Origin: Paludibacteraceae bacterium
Lineage (GTDB): Bacteria; Bacteroidota; Bacteroidia; Bacteroidales; Paludibacteraceae
Assembly (NCBI GenBank): GCA_017628395.1
Contig: JAGBZD010000063.1
Location: 1-47,288, forward strand
Length of the DNA: 47,288 nucleotides
Direction of reading: 5' to 3'
A program made the position numbers and the translations under genes. The notes under the pieces are model-generated. The model did no database searches and had not been told where the DNA came from. It saw only the letters and a list, made by a program, of their open reading frames with translations. Shown piece after piece: positions 33,899 through 41,422 of the stretch. The stretch's first letter is position 1, and the number at the start of each line of letters is the position of its first letter.

Positions 33899-34583
33899 CA
33901 TGGACACAATGATGACAGCCGTGCAAGATACAGTGGCTGTTTTGGAACAACCGATTGAAGAATCAATGAACCTCCTGACGATGGCTCAATACGGTGGGTG
34001 GATTATGATTGTTTTGGCACTATTGTTGGCTTTTGCCATCTATTTGTTCATCGAACGAATCGTAGTGCTTACCAAAGCGACAAAGGAAGATAAGACATTC
34101 ATGAATCGTATTCGTGATTATATTAAAGATGGTAATATTGATTCTGCTACCAAATTATGTCAGCGCACCAATACTCCTTCTGCTCGTATGATAGAGAAGG
34201 GTATTACGCGTATCGGTCGCCCAATGCAGGATGTGCAAGTGGCTATTGAGAATGTGGGTAATCTGGAAGTTAGTTACTTGGAAAAAGGCCTTGTGCTGAT
34301 TGCCACTATTGCTGCTGGTGCGCCTATGCTTGGCTTCTTGGGTACAGTGCTGGGTATGGTACAAACTTTCTTTAATATGGCGCAGAATGCGAGTGGCGTG
34401 ATTGAGATTTCGTCTTTGTCTGAGGGTATGTATCAGGCTATGGTGACTACGGTAGGTGGTCTTATTGTGGGTATCTTGGCAATGTTTGCGTATAATTTCC
34501 TTGTTTCTCGTATTGACCGTGTTATTCGCCAACTCGAGTCGCGAACAATGGAGTTTATGGACTTGCTCAATGAACCTGTATAA
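33876..34583 (+). CDS. exbB: MotA/TolQ/ExbB proton-channel family protein
   Basis: 235 residues. Three membrane segments: GGWIMIVLALLLAFAIYLFI (~41-60), a second around GLVLIATIAAGAPMLGFLGT and a third around VTTVGGLIVGILAMFAYNFLV. GFLGTVLGM is the conserved channel motif. It forms the proton-conducting ring that, with the ExbD protein encoded next, energises a TonB- or TolA-like arm across the periplasm. The start at 33876 overlaps pdxJ by 23 bp; ATG 33900 is an alternative that shortens the protein by eight residues. Whether it works as ExbB or TolQ cannot be told from sequence. Confidence 0.92.
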   Translation: MLFQIQTNMDTMMTAVQDTVAVLEQPIEESMNLLTMAQYGGWIMIVLALLLAFAIYLFIERIVVLTKATKEDKTFMNRIRDYIKDGNIDSATKLCQRTNTPSARMIEKGITRIGRPMQDVQVAIENVGNLEVSYLEKGLVLIATIAAGAPMLGFLGTVLGMVQTFFNMAQNASGVIEISSLSEGMYQAMVTTVGGLIVGILAMFAYNFLVSRIDRVIRQLESRTMEFMDLLNEPV

Positions 34584-34615
34584 GTAAATCGCAAAACCTC
34601 CAATTGTAAATCAAA

Positions 34616-35023
34616 ATGGCTTTAAAGAAACGAAATAGGGTAGAGGCTTCATTTGCAATGTCGTCAATGACCGACCTCATCTTCTTGCTGTTGCTGTTTT
34701 TTGTTATGGTGAGTACGATGTCTTCGCCCAATGATATTAAAATCAACTTGCCACAAGCGCGTGCTAAATCTACTACGAAGCAGGTGGTCGCAAAAGTGAG
34801 TATTGACAATTTGGGCAACTATTATGTTGCTATTGGTCGTCAGAAACCTATGCCTATCTTGGCGGAAGATTTAGAGGCATATCTCTGTACCATTCAGCAA
34901 CAAGATAGCGCAATGTATGTCGCATTGCATGCTGATCAAGATATCCCTTATCGTGATATTGTGAATGTGTTGGATATCGCTAATGAGCATAAGATGAAAA
35001 TTGTTTTGGCTACGAAGAAGTGA
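34616..35023 (+). CDS. exbD: ExbD/TolR family biopolymer transport protein
   Basis: 135 residues with a short basic cytoplasmic start, one membrane segment (DLIFLLLLFFVMVSTM, ~20-36) bearing the conserved proton-path Asp in SSMTDLIFLL, and a periplasmic domain ending in IVLATKK. It pairs with the ExbB/TolQ protein upstream. The last 13 nt before the start (TGTAAATCAAA) match the end of the 28-bp leader element, but the rest of the element is degenerate here. Stop overlaps the next start (GTGA). Confidence 0.92.
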   Translation: MALKKRNRVEASFAMSSMTDLIFLLLLFFVMVSTMSSPNDIKINLPQARAKSTTKQVVAKVSIDNLGNYYVAIGRQKPMPILAEDLEAYLCTIQQQDSAMYVALHADQDIPYRDIVNVLDIANEHKMKIVLATKK

Positions 35024-35856
35024 AAGATGTTCAGTCACATATCATAGCGGGAATAGGAACAATTGTTCTATTGTTGCTGTTGTTATTGCTCCTTTTCAAG
35101 ATTACAATGCATGCTCCCATTCAATTGGAAGACGAGGGTATTGTTATTACTTTTGGCAACGCGGACGAAGGTGGCGGTATGCCTGATGCCTTGCCGATGG
35201 ATCCGATAGAGCAACCAGAACAGCAACCTGCTGCACCTGCGCCAGCCCCCGAACAACCATCTGACAATGATTTGCTGGTGCAAGAGAATGAAGAATCGCT
35301 CGCTTTGGCTCAACAAACGGAGGAGGAAGAGCAGCGAAAGGCGCAGGAAGAGGAATTGATTCGTCAGCAACAAGAGGCAGAAGCGCGAGCTGAAGCTGAG
35401 CGTATTGCCCGAGAACAAGCTTTGGCAGAGCAGAAGGCTAAAGAGCAGGAGAAAATAGACAAGGCACAAGCATTGGTTTCTATCTTCGGACAAGCGGCTA
35501 CTACTGAAGGAGCGAATGCCAAGAATGCTGATGCGACACCTGCTGCTACCAGCAAAGGGAATCCTGTGGGTAAGAGCTTCGGTTCTGTGGATGGCAATAT
35601 TTGGTCGCTGCAAGGGCGAACTTTGCTGGGGGATATGCCAAAACCTTCGAATGACTTTAAGGAGCAAGGAAAGGTGGTGGTCAATATTACTGTGGATAAA
35701 TCGGGTAATGTGGTTGGAGCTTCTATTGGTGATGGCACCACAATCTCTGATAGATATACACAGCAATTGGCGTTAGATGCCGCGCGAAAAGCGAAGTTTA
35801 CAGGTGGAGAAACACCTCAAAGAGGTACGATAATATATAATTTCAAACTCAACTAA
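35020..35856 (+). CDS. TonB/TolA-like energy transducer, GTG start
   Basis: 278 residues from GTG 35020, overlapping exbD by four bases. N-terminal membrane anchor (IIAGIGTIVLLLLLLLLLFK), a Pro/Gln/Glu-rich stretch, a long charged helix (~85-155, EEEEQRKAQEEELIRQQQEA) like TolA domain II, and a C-terminal TonB-like fold of about 85 residues (VVVNITVDKSGNVVGASIGD, ending GTIIYNFKLN). It would carry proton-motive force from the ExbBD pair to the outer membrane. The long Glu/Gln helix resembles TolA, the C-terminal motif resembles TonB, so the name is left open. It could energise the SusC transporter of this window, but every SusC shares TonB systems and this is not shown. Confidence 0.85.
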   Translation: MKDVQSHIIAGIGTIVLLLLLLLLLFKITMHAPIQLEDEGIVITFGNADEGGGMPDALPMDPIEQPEQQPAAPAPAPEQPSDNDLLVQENEESLALAQQTEEEEQRKAQEEELIRQQQEAEARAEAERIAREQALAEQKAKEQEKIDKAQALVSIFGQAATTEGANAKNADATPAATSKGNPVGKSFGSVDGNIWSLQGRTLLGDMPKPSNDFKEQGKVVVNITVDKSGNVVGASIGDGTTISDRYTQQLALDAARKAKFTGGETPQRGTIIYNFKLN

Positions 35857-35867
35857 ATGTTTCTACA

Positions 35868-36395
35868 ATGAATTACATTTTTTTAGACAATGGTTTCGAA
35901 GAGATTGAGGCTATTACCACAATTGATTTGTTGCGCCGTGCAAATATTGCACTAACTACGGTTTCCGTAACGGGAAAAGAATTGGTGATTGGCGCCCATA
36001 ATATTACCGTGAAGACAGATGTGCTATTTGCGGATGCCGATTTTTCTGATGCAGAGATGTTGATTTTGCCAGGTGGTGCTACTAAACTGCATGAGTGCCA
36101 AGCCTTGTGCGATTTGCTTGTAGCGCATAACCAGCAAGACAAACTCATTGCTGCTATTTGTGCAGCTCCTTCTGTATTGGGTCGCTTGGGAGTCTTACAA
36201 GGTAAACAAGCTACTTGCTATCCAGGATTTGAAGAGTATTTGGGCGAAAGCTATATGGATGGATTGGTCGTGGAATCGAAAAATATCATTACCGCTAAAG
36301 GTCCTGGTTTAAGTGCTGACTTCGCATTTTGTATTATCGAGAAATTAGCTGATAGTGAGATCGCAGATCAAGTGTATGATGCTGCGCAGTATTAA
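35868..36395 (+). CDS. DJ-1/PfpI family protein
   Basis: 175 residues, close to the size of DJ-1/YajL/ThiJ proteins. Starts FLDNGFEEIEAITTIDLLRR with the conserved Glu that supports the reactive Cys, has ILPGG (66-70), and the nucleophile elbow AAICAAPSVLG with Cys98. The C-terminal TAKGPGLSADFAFCIIEKL is typical. Family members act in protein/glyoxal damage control or as chaperones; activity here is not assigned. It lies 11 bp after the TonB-like gene. Confidence 0.92.
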   Translation: MNYIFLDNGFEEIEAITTIDLLRRANIALTTVSVTGKELVIGAHNITVKTDVLFADADFSDAEMLILPGGATKLHECQALCDLLVAHNQQDKLIAAICAAPSVLGRLGVLQGKQATCYPGFEEYLGESYMDGLVVESKNIITAKGPGLSADFAFCIIEKLADSEIADQVYDAAQY

Positions 36396-36420
36396 AATAA
36401 CCCATAATAATGCATAACTA

Positions 36421-37500
36421 ATGAAAAAATATCTACTTTCTATTCTTGCTGTGTGCATGGCGTTGAACATGTCTGCACAGGAGACTGAGGCAAAAAAATC
36501 GCCTTGGTCATGTACTGGTGTACTCGGATTGAATGCCAGTGCAACGGGATTGGTTAATTGGGCTGCTGGTGGTAATAATAATATCAATGGAGTAGCGTTT
36601 GGCAAGGTTCGACTTCTTTATGCTGATGACAACTTGTCTTGGGAAACAAACCTTGATTTGGAATATGGACTCTCTTGGATTGATCAAGAGCATGATCCTC
36701 TCCAAAAATCCAGCGACAAAATTAATTTTAATACCAAACTCGGTTGGGAAATGGCTAAAACATGGTATTTGACAGCTTCTGCTGGTTTTCAAAGCCAATT
36801 TGCTCCGGGACGCACATATGGTGTTTCTGAGGCATATGATCCTATTATTTCTAAATTTCTTGCTCCTTCCTATACCGATATTTCTGTCGGTATTGATTGG
36901 AAACCAAATACGATTTTCTCGGTGTATATCTCTCCTGTAGCTGGTCGTCTAAGAACGGTATATGTCAGTGATGCTTTGGCTAAGAAGTATGCTGCTGACC
37001 AAGCAACTCTTGAACAAGAGTTGAAAGATAAATATGCTGTGTGGAAATACGAGGTTGATGAGCAAACAGGATTGGTGGAGAAGAGTTACGACTGCAATAT
37101 GCGTGCAGAATTAGGTCTTTCTATCAAGGGGGCTATCAATTATACTTACAAGGATTTGAAAATCATCACATCACTCGGACTATACACGCCATACGCTTGG
37201 AACAAAACTAAGATTTATAAAGATGCTGAGGGACAGTATTATGCTGACTTAGGAAAAGGTAATCAGTCCTACGATGGTATGGAGTATGTTGGTTATCAAG
37301 ACAATAATCAGCGTTTTGGTAATTTCGATGTGGACTGGGATACGGCTATTTCCTATCAATTCCTTAAATGCCTTAATGTCACTCTTTCTACTTCGCTCAA
37401 GTATTATAATGGCGTGAAGATTGCCAATGCCGATGGTGTGTTGGCTGAACGAGTGCAATTCAAGGGAACATTAGGTTTAGGCGTAGGTTATAGTTTTTGA
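36421..37500 (+). CDS. DUF3078 outer-membrane beta-barrel protein (second copy)
   Basis: 359 residues. Signal peptide MKKYLLSILAVCMALNMSAQ; body with DUF3078 features: GVLGLNASATGLVNWAAGGN, LSWETNLDLEYGLSWID, and repeated amphipathic strands ending GLGVGYSF, a typical barrel terminus. It lacks the long N-terminal part of its paralogue at 29066. Function unknown. The family is common across Bacteroidota and both members lie in conserved housekeeping operons here. Confidence 0.9.
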   Translation: MKKYLLSILAVCMALNMSAQETEAKKSPWSCTGVLGLNASATGLVNWAAGGNNNINGVAFGKVRLLYADDNLSWETNLDLEYGLSWIDQEHDPLQKSSDKINFNTKLGWEMAKTWYLTASAGFQSQFAPGRTYGVSEAYDPIISKFLAPSYTDISVGIDWKPNTIFSVYISPVAGRLRTVYVSDALAKKYAADQATLEQELKDKYAVWKYEVDEQTGLVEKSYDCNMRAELGLSIKGAINYTYKDLKIITSLGLYTPYAWNKTKIYKDAEGQYYADLGKGNQSYDGMEYVGYQDNNQRFGNFDVDWDTAISYQFLKCLNVTLSTSLKYYNGVKIANADGVLAERVQFKGTLGLGVGYSF

Positions 37501-37533
37501 TGCGGGAATTTTGTCATTCCTGATGAATGAACT

Positions 37534-37821
37534 ATGAAGTCGCTTTCTACACTTGAAAATAATCTACAAGAATTGCTGACGCAATATGCTCTTTTGCAGC
37601 AGCAGTTAGCAGAACTGACCCGCGAGAATGAAGATCAGCGTGAGGAGATTATGCGTACACACGCCGAGTTAGTACAACTCAAAGATGACTATAAACATCT
37701 TGAAATGGCACACGCTCTACTGGCAGAAAACGCAGATCAAGAGCAACGCGATAGAGTAAAACAACGCCTTACCAACCTCATCGCGCAAGTGGATAGAGCA
37801 CTAGATGTGCTAACGAAATAA
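37534..37821 (+). CDS. Small coiled-coil protein upstream of zapA, ZapB-like
   Basis: 95 residues, almost wholly a heptad coiled coil (LENNLQELLTQYALLQQQLA, then LTRENEDQREEIMRTHAELV). No membrane segment and no signal. Small coiled-coil proteins encoded just before zapA in Bacteroidota are likely partners in Z-ring assembly by analogy with ZapB, but the similarity is structural and positional, not a clear sequence match. 33 bp separate it from zapA. Confidence 0.75.
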   Translation: MKSLSTLENNLQELLTQYALLQQQLAELTRENEDQREEIMRTHAELVQLKDDYKHLEMAHALLAENADQEQRDRVKQRLTNLIAQVDRALDVLTK

Positions 37822-37854
37822 ATAGTATTTAACACACGAAATACGGATACAAAA

Positions 37855-38160
37855 TTGAGCGAACAACGCAAACAACATATCACTCTTCAACTGGATGCGC
37901 ATCATATATCCTTGAATGTGCAGGCGGATAAGGAAGCGCTCTATCGTAATGCTGCGGAGCATATCAACGAACGCTATCGCTATTACCGTCGCTCGCTACC
38001 AGATAAATCGGTAGAATTGATTTGGGTATATGTGGCATTAGAGATGGCTGTCAATCTGCAAGCCGATGCACACGCACATCGTTTGCAACCAATTGATGAA
38101 AAAATACAAGAATTGAATCAACTGATAATAAATACATTAAAAAACAACTTAAAAGAATAA
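37855..38160 (+). CDS. zapA: Cell division protein ZapA, TTG start
   Basis: 101 residues from a TTG codon. The ZapA globular head ([34 protein letters not shown]) is followed by a helical tail ([20 protein letters not shown]). It promotes FtsZ bundling at the division site. No in-frame ATG precedes the conserved head, so TTG 37855 is the best start. It is directly followed by rny, 4 bp apart. Confidence 0.85.
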   Translation: MSEQRKQHITLQLDAHHISLNVQADKEALYRNAAEHINERYRYYRRSLPDKSVELIWVYVALEMAVNLQADAHAHRLQPIDEKIQELNQLIINTLKNNLKE

Positions 38161-38164
38161 AATT

Positions 38165-39697
38165 ATGAATTTTCTAATTGTAAACACATTAGTCTTCATT
38201 GTGGCTTTGATTATAGGAGCAGGTGTCTGTTATCTCCTTTTCCGCTACCATGCATCAGGAATTCTTCGCAAAGCGGAGGAAGAAGCTGAAGTAATCAAGA
38301 AGAACAAAATCGTTGAGGCAAAAGAAAAGTTTATTGCTCTCAAACTTGAACATGAAAATCATGTTCGCCAAGCAGAGCAAAAACTGCATCAACAAGAACA
38401 ACGCGTACAACAACGCGACCAACAACTTAATCAAAAACAAAGCGAGGTACAACGGGCTCAAAATGAACTGAATAACCAACGCCAACAGATTGAAAACCAA
38501 CAAAAAGCAATTGAGCACAAGTCCCAAGAGATTGACCGTTTGCAAAAAGCTGCGGAGCAACAACTCGAACAAATCTCAGGTCTCTCTGCTGAAGAAGCTA
38601 AGAAGCAACTGGTTGATGCCCTCAAAGACGAGGCTAAGACAGCTGCGATGGCGTATATCAACGAGACAATGGATGAAGCTCGTCTTACAGCTAACAAAGA
38701 GGCAAAGAAGATTATTATTCAGTCTATCCAACGCATTGCTTCTGAAGCTACAGTGGAGAATGCTGTGACAGTCTTCCATATTGATAATGACGAGGTTAAA
38801 GGTCGTATTATTGGTCGTGAGGGTCGCAATATCCGTGCTTTGGAAGCAGCTACAGGCGTGGAGATTGTGGTGGATGATACACCAGAGGCTATCACCCTTT
38901 CTGCTTTTGACCCAGTGCGTCGAGAGATTGCGCGTCTTTCACTTCACCAATTGGTGCAAGATGGTCGTATCCACCCAGCTCGTATTGAGGAGGTTGTAGC
39001 GAAAGTGACTAAGCAAGTAGAAGAGGAAATTCTTGAGACGGGTAAGCGTACTACTATTGACCTCGGTATTCATGGTATGCACCCAGAGTTGGTTCGCCTT
39101 ATTGGTAAGATGAAATACCGTTCAAGTTATGGTCAAAACCTGTTGATGCACGCACGCGAGACGGCTAACCTATGTGCTGCTATGGCTGCGGAGCTCGGAT
39201 TGAATGTGAAGAAAGCACGCCGTGCTGGTCTTCTCCATGATATTGGTAAGGTTAGCGACGAGGATATGGAGATGCCACACGCACAATTGGGTATGCGTCT
39301 ATGTGAGAAATATGGTGAGAAACCAGATATTTGCAATGCTGTAGGTGCACACCACGAGGAGTGTGAGATGGAGTCCATTATTGCTCCTATCGTTTTGGCT
39401 TGTGATGCTATATCAGGTGCTCGTCCTGGTGCTCGTCGAGAGATTGTGGAAGCATATGTAAAACGCCTCAACGATCTCGAACAAATAGCAATGTCCTATC
39501 CTGGAGTTACCAAGACATATGCGCTGCAAGCTGGTCGCGAATTGCGTGTGATTGTTGGTGCAGACAAACTCAGCGATAAAGAGACGGAGTTGCTTTCATT
39601 TGATATTGCTAAGCGTATTCAAGATGAGATGACTTATCCAGGTCAAATTCGTATCACTGTTATTCGTGAAACACGAGCTGTTTCCTACGCTAAATAA
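38165..39697 (+). CDS. rny: Ribonuclease Y
   Basis: 510 residues. N-terminal membrane anchor ([19 protein letters not shown]), a long coiled coil rich in Gln/Glu (~40-150), a KH domain with [15 protein letters not shown] (~215-230), and an HD domain with [11 protein letters not shown] (~355-365). This endoribonuclease initiates mRNA turnover at the inner membrane. Length and order of domains are standard. Ends before a strong terminator. Confidence 0.97.
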   Translation: MNFLIVNTLVFIVALIIGAGVCYLLFRYHASGILRKAEEEAEVIKKNKIVEAKEKFIALKLEHENHVRQAEQKLHQQEQRVQQRDQQLNQKQSEVQRAQNELNNQRQQIENQQKAIEHKSQEIDRLQKAAEQQLEQISGLSAEEAKKQLVDALKDEAKTAAMAYINETMDEARLTANKEAKKIIIQSIQRIASEATVENAVTVFHIDNDEVKGRIIGREGRNIRALEAATGVEIVVDDTPEAITLSAFDPVRREIARLSLHQLVQDGRIHPARIEEVVAKVTKQVEEEILETGKRTTIDLGIHGMHPELVRLIGKMKYRSSYGQNLLMHARETANLCAAMAAELGLNVKKARRAGLLHDIGKVSDEDMEMPHAQLGMRLCEKYGEKPDICNAVGAHHEECEMESIIAPIVLACDAISGARPGARREIVEAYVKRLNDLEQIAMSYPGVTKTYALQAGRELRVIVGADKLSDKETELLSFDIAKRIQDEMTYPGQIRITVIRETRAVSYAK

Positions 39698-39720
39698 TAG
39701 CAAGTACGCGTTTATATATC

Positions 39721-39755
39721 AAAAAATGGTTTGCCCAATTGGCAAACCATTTTTT
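39721..39755. terminator. Bidirectional intrinsic terminator between rny and panB
   Basis: A perfect 15-bp stem (AAAAAATGGTTTGCC / GGCAAACCATTTTTT) with a CAATT loop. The A-run on one side and T-run on the other let it end both converging transcripts. Confidence 0.93.
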
Positions 39756-39801
39756 CTCTCTATGAGCGATTGAAGATTAGTTCTATAAAAGTATATAGGA
39801 T

Positions 39802-40617
39802 TTAATACGACTCATTCTCGTTAGGGAAGGTGGATTGTTTGACAGAATCAATGTATTCGCCTACAGCACCTTTCACCGCTTCGCCCAATTGGGCAAAATG
39901 GCGTAGGAACTTAGGCTTGAATCCTTGATTAAGTCCCAACATATCGTGCAAAACCAATACTTGTCCGTCGGTGACATTACCTGCTCCGATACCGATAGTA
40001 GGGCAGGATACAGCTTTGGTTACTTTTTCAGCCAATGCTGCAGGAATCTTTTCCAGCACGATAGCAAAGCAGCCTGCTTCATCCAATAGTTTGGCATCGC
40101 GCAGCAGTTTCTCGGCTTCAGCGTCTTCTTTGGCGCGCAGACCATATCCTCCTAATTGATTGACACTCTGTGGGGTAAGACCAAGATGACCCATCACAGG
40201 GATACCTGCCTGCACCATATGGCGGATAGCGGGCAGAATCTCTTCGCCACCTTCGAGCTTGAGTGCGTCCGCACCTGACTCTTTCATCATGCGTAGGGCA
40301 TTGCGTACGGCATCTTCTTCGCTGACTTGGTAGCTACCAAAAGGCATGTCCAGTACGACCAAACAATGTTTGGCTGCACGCACTACACCGCGCGCAAGGA
40401 AGATCATCTCGTCCACGGTGATGGGGAGCGTGTAGGCGTTGCCGCATACGATATTAGAAGCACTATCGCCTACAAGAATCATATCAATACCAGCTTCATC
40501 GAGTAGGGTAGTGAGTGTGAAATCATAACTGGTAAGCATGGCTATCTTTTCGCCTTGCTGCTTCATTTGGCGCAGACGGGTTGTTGTCATGCGCGTAGTA
40601 TGTGTGTGTACAGACAT
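39802..40617 (-). CDS. panB: 3-methyl-2-oxobutanoate hydroxymethyltransferase
   Basis: 271 residues; first committed step of pantothenate synthesis, adding a hydroxymethyl group from methylenetetrahydrofolate to alpha-ketoisovalerate. Family blocks: LTSYDFTLTTLLDEAGIDMI, LVGDSASNIVCGN, DMPFGSY, VMGHLGLTPQSVNQLGGYG, the catalytic Glu in IVLEKIP and TIGIGAGNVTDGQVLVLHDM. Length is typical. It is a single-gene unit with its own promoter and the 28-bp leader element 3 nt before the ATG. Confidence 0.97.
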   Translation of the reverse strand: MSVHTHTTRMTTTRLRQMKQQGEKIAMLTSYDFTLTTLLDEAGIDMILVGDSASNIVCGNAYTLPITVDEMIFLARGVVRAAKHCLVVLDMPFGSYQVSEEDAVRNALRMMKESGADALKLEGGEEILPAIRHMVQAGIPVMGHLGLTPQSVNQLGGYGLRAKEDAEAEKLLRDAKLLDEAGCFAIVLEKIPAALAEKVTKAVSCPTIGIGAGNVTDGQVLVLHDMLGLNQGFKPKFLRHFAQLGEAVKGAVGEYIDSVKQSTFPNENESY

Positions 40618-40620
40618 GAT

Positions 40621-40648
40621 TATTTACGATTTGACTATTTACAATTTA
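40621..40648 (-). repeat. 28-bp leader element before panB
   Basis: On the minus strand: TAAATT, GTAAATA, GTCAAATC, GTAAATA, ending 3 nt before the ATG at 40617. Same layout as at secA and nadK. Confidence 0.75.
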
Positions 40649-40659
40649 CAAATAGACTG

Positions 40660-40690
40660 CAAAGTTACTGTTTTTTGAGCAGATATGCAA
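40660..40690 (-). promoter_or_regulatory. Bacteroidota promoter for panB
   Basis: -33 TTG at 40690-40688 in the context TTGCATATCTGC, 20-bp spacer, -7 TAACTTTG at 40667-40660, on the minus strand. The leader element lies just downstream. Confidence 0.82.
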
Positions 40691-40727
40691 AAAAATGATA
40701 GAAAATTGCATTTTTTTTCAAAAATAT

Positions 40728-40758
40728 TTGGTCATGTCAAAAAAAAGCAGTACCTTTG
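40728..40758 (+). promoter_or_regulatory. Bacteroidota promoter for tRNA-Asp
   Basis: -33 TTG at 40728-40730, 20-bp spacer, -7 TACCTTTG at 40751-40758. It lies 37 bp before the tRNA 5' end and is divergent from the panB promoter. Confidence 0.82.
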
Positions 40759-40795
40759 CACTCGCTTTCGGAAAGGAAGTTTGACATAACAAATT

Positions 40796-40869
40796 GGTGC
40801 GGTAGTTCAGTTGGTTAGAATACATGCCTGTCACGCATGGGGTCGCGGGTTCGAGTCCCGTCCGCACCG
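40796..40869 (+). tRNA. tRNA-Asp (anticodon GTC)
   Basis: 74 nt. Acceptor arms GGTGCGG (40796-40802) and CCGCACC (40862-40868) pair fully, with G as discriminator at 40869. The anticodon stem CATGC/GCATG encloses loop CTGTCAC with GTC at 40830-40832. The T arm is GCGGG-TTCGAGT-CCCGT-like with the normal TTCGA. CCA is not encoded. Confidence 0.97.
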
Positions 40870-40876
40870 CAAGAAG

Positions 40877-40901
40877 GAGATGCAAAGTGCATCTCTTTTT
40901 T
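40877..40901 (+). terminator. Intrinsic terminator after tRNA-Asp
   Basis: GAGATGC, loop AAAGT, GCATCTC, then six T residues, seven bases after the tRNA end. Confidence 0.88.
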
Positions 40902-40943
40902 GTGGTATTAGGACAGCGAGAACTCGCGAATACGCACTACGCT

Positions 40944-40979
40944 GGTCGCGGGTTCGAGTCCCGTCCGCACCGCAAGAAG
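40944..40979 (+). pseudogene. Partial copy of the tRNA-Asp 3' half
   Basis: 36 bases identical to 40841-40876: the variable loop, T arm, 3' acceptor strand and seven bases beyond (ending GCAAGAAG). The matching 5' half is absent or badly degraded (40899-40943), so this cannot fold as a tRNA. It has its own following terminator. It is either a decayed tandem tRNA gene or a leftover attachment site. Confidence 0.85.
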
Positions 40980-41003
40980 CAATCCGAGAGGGTTGCTTTT
41001 TTT
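40979..41003 (+). terminator. Intrinsic terminator after the tRNA remnant
   Basis: GCAATCC, loop GAGA, GGGTTGC (one G-U pair), then seven T residues. It differs from the terminator after the intact tRNA. Confidence 0.82.
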
Positions 41004-41052
41004 GCGATATAGCGTTTGGATTCCGGAAACTGGTGTCCAGAAGCCAAATAAA

Positions 41053-41087
41053 CAAATCGCCATTGACTACCTGTCAATGGCGATTTG
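41053..41087 (-). terminator. Strong hairpin downstream of the efflux operon
   Basis: A perfect 15-bp stem (CAAATCGCCATTGAC / GTCAATGGCGATTTG) with a 5-nt loop, 19 bp past the stop of the PII-like gene on the minus strand. The T-tract on that strand is interrupted (TTTATTT), so it may be a terminator or an mRNA-stabilising 3' hairpin. Confidence 0.7.
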
Positions 41088-41106
41088 CTTGTTCCGACCT
41101 TTCGCT

Positions 41107-41400
41107 TTATACCGTTGCCTCTATATTCCACATAAAAGCACGCACACCTACTTCCTCGTTGCGCTTGTCGAGTTTCTTAACGGCTTCGAGCAACACGGGG
41201 GCTTTCTCGTCGGACACGATAGTGATGACGCAAGAGTTCATCTCTGGCCAAGCATGGGTGCCACGGCGTGGTTCACCATTCTTGCTTCCACGACCTTGCA
41301 CATCCTCGAAGAAAGTAAAGCCGCGTATCTCTAACATATCAAGCATATATTCTACACGCTCAGTGTTAGCTTGATTAAAAATAATCATTACAGATTTCAT
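41107..41400 (-). CDS. Small PII-like protein in an RND efflux operon
   Basis: 97 residues with the feel of the PII/GlnB-like ferredoxin-type fold: MKSVMIIFNQANTERVEYML, ITIVSDEKAPVLLEAVKKLD and a final strand VGVRAFMWNIEATV. The loop between contains a Gly/Arg-rich stretch DVQGRGSKNGEPRRGTHAWP that occupies the T-loop position but lacks the classical PII signature. No nitrogen-regulation genes are near. It is 22 bp after the RND pump gene, in the same transcript. Function unknown; a ligand-sensing role for the pump is a guess. Confidence 0.75.
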   Translation of the reverse strand: MKSVMIIFNQANTERVEYMLDMLEIRGFTFFEDVQGRGSKNGEPRRGTHAWPEMNSCVITIVSDEKAPVLLEAVKKLDKRNEEVGVRAFMWNIEATV

Positions 41401-41422
41401 AATTACATTTGGATTAAGGAGC

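Noticed and set aside
38158-38166. A 6S RNA gene next to zapA, as in enteric bacteria
   Set aside because: Only 4 bp separate zapA and rny, so there is no room.
40831-41131. Open frames on both strands over the tRNA-Asp region, with peptides such as CGRDSNPRP
   Set aside because: This is the well-known false translation of tRNA T-arm sequence; the region is a tRNA, its partial copy and terminators.
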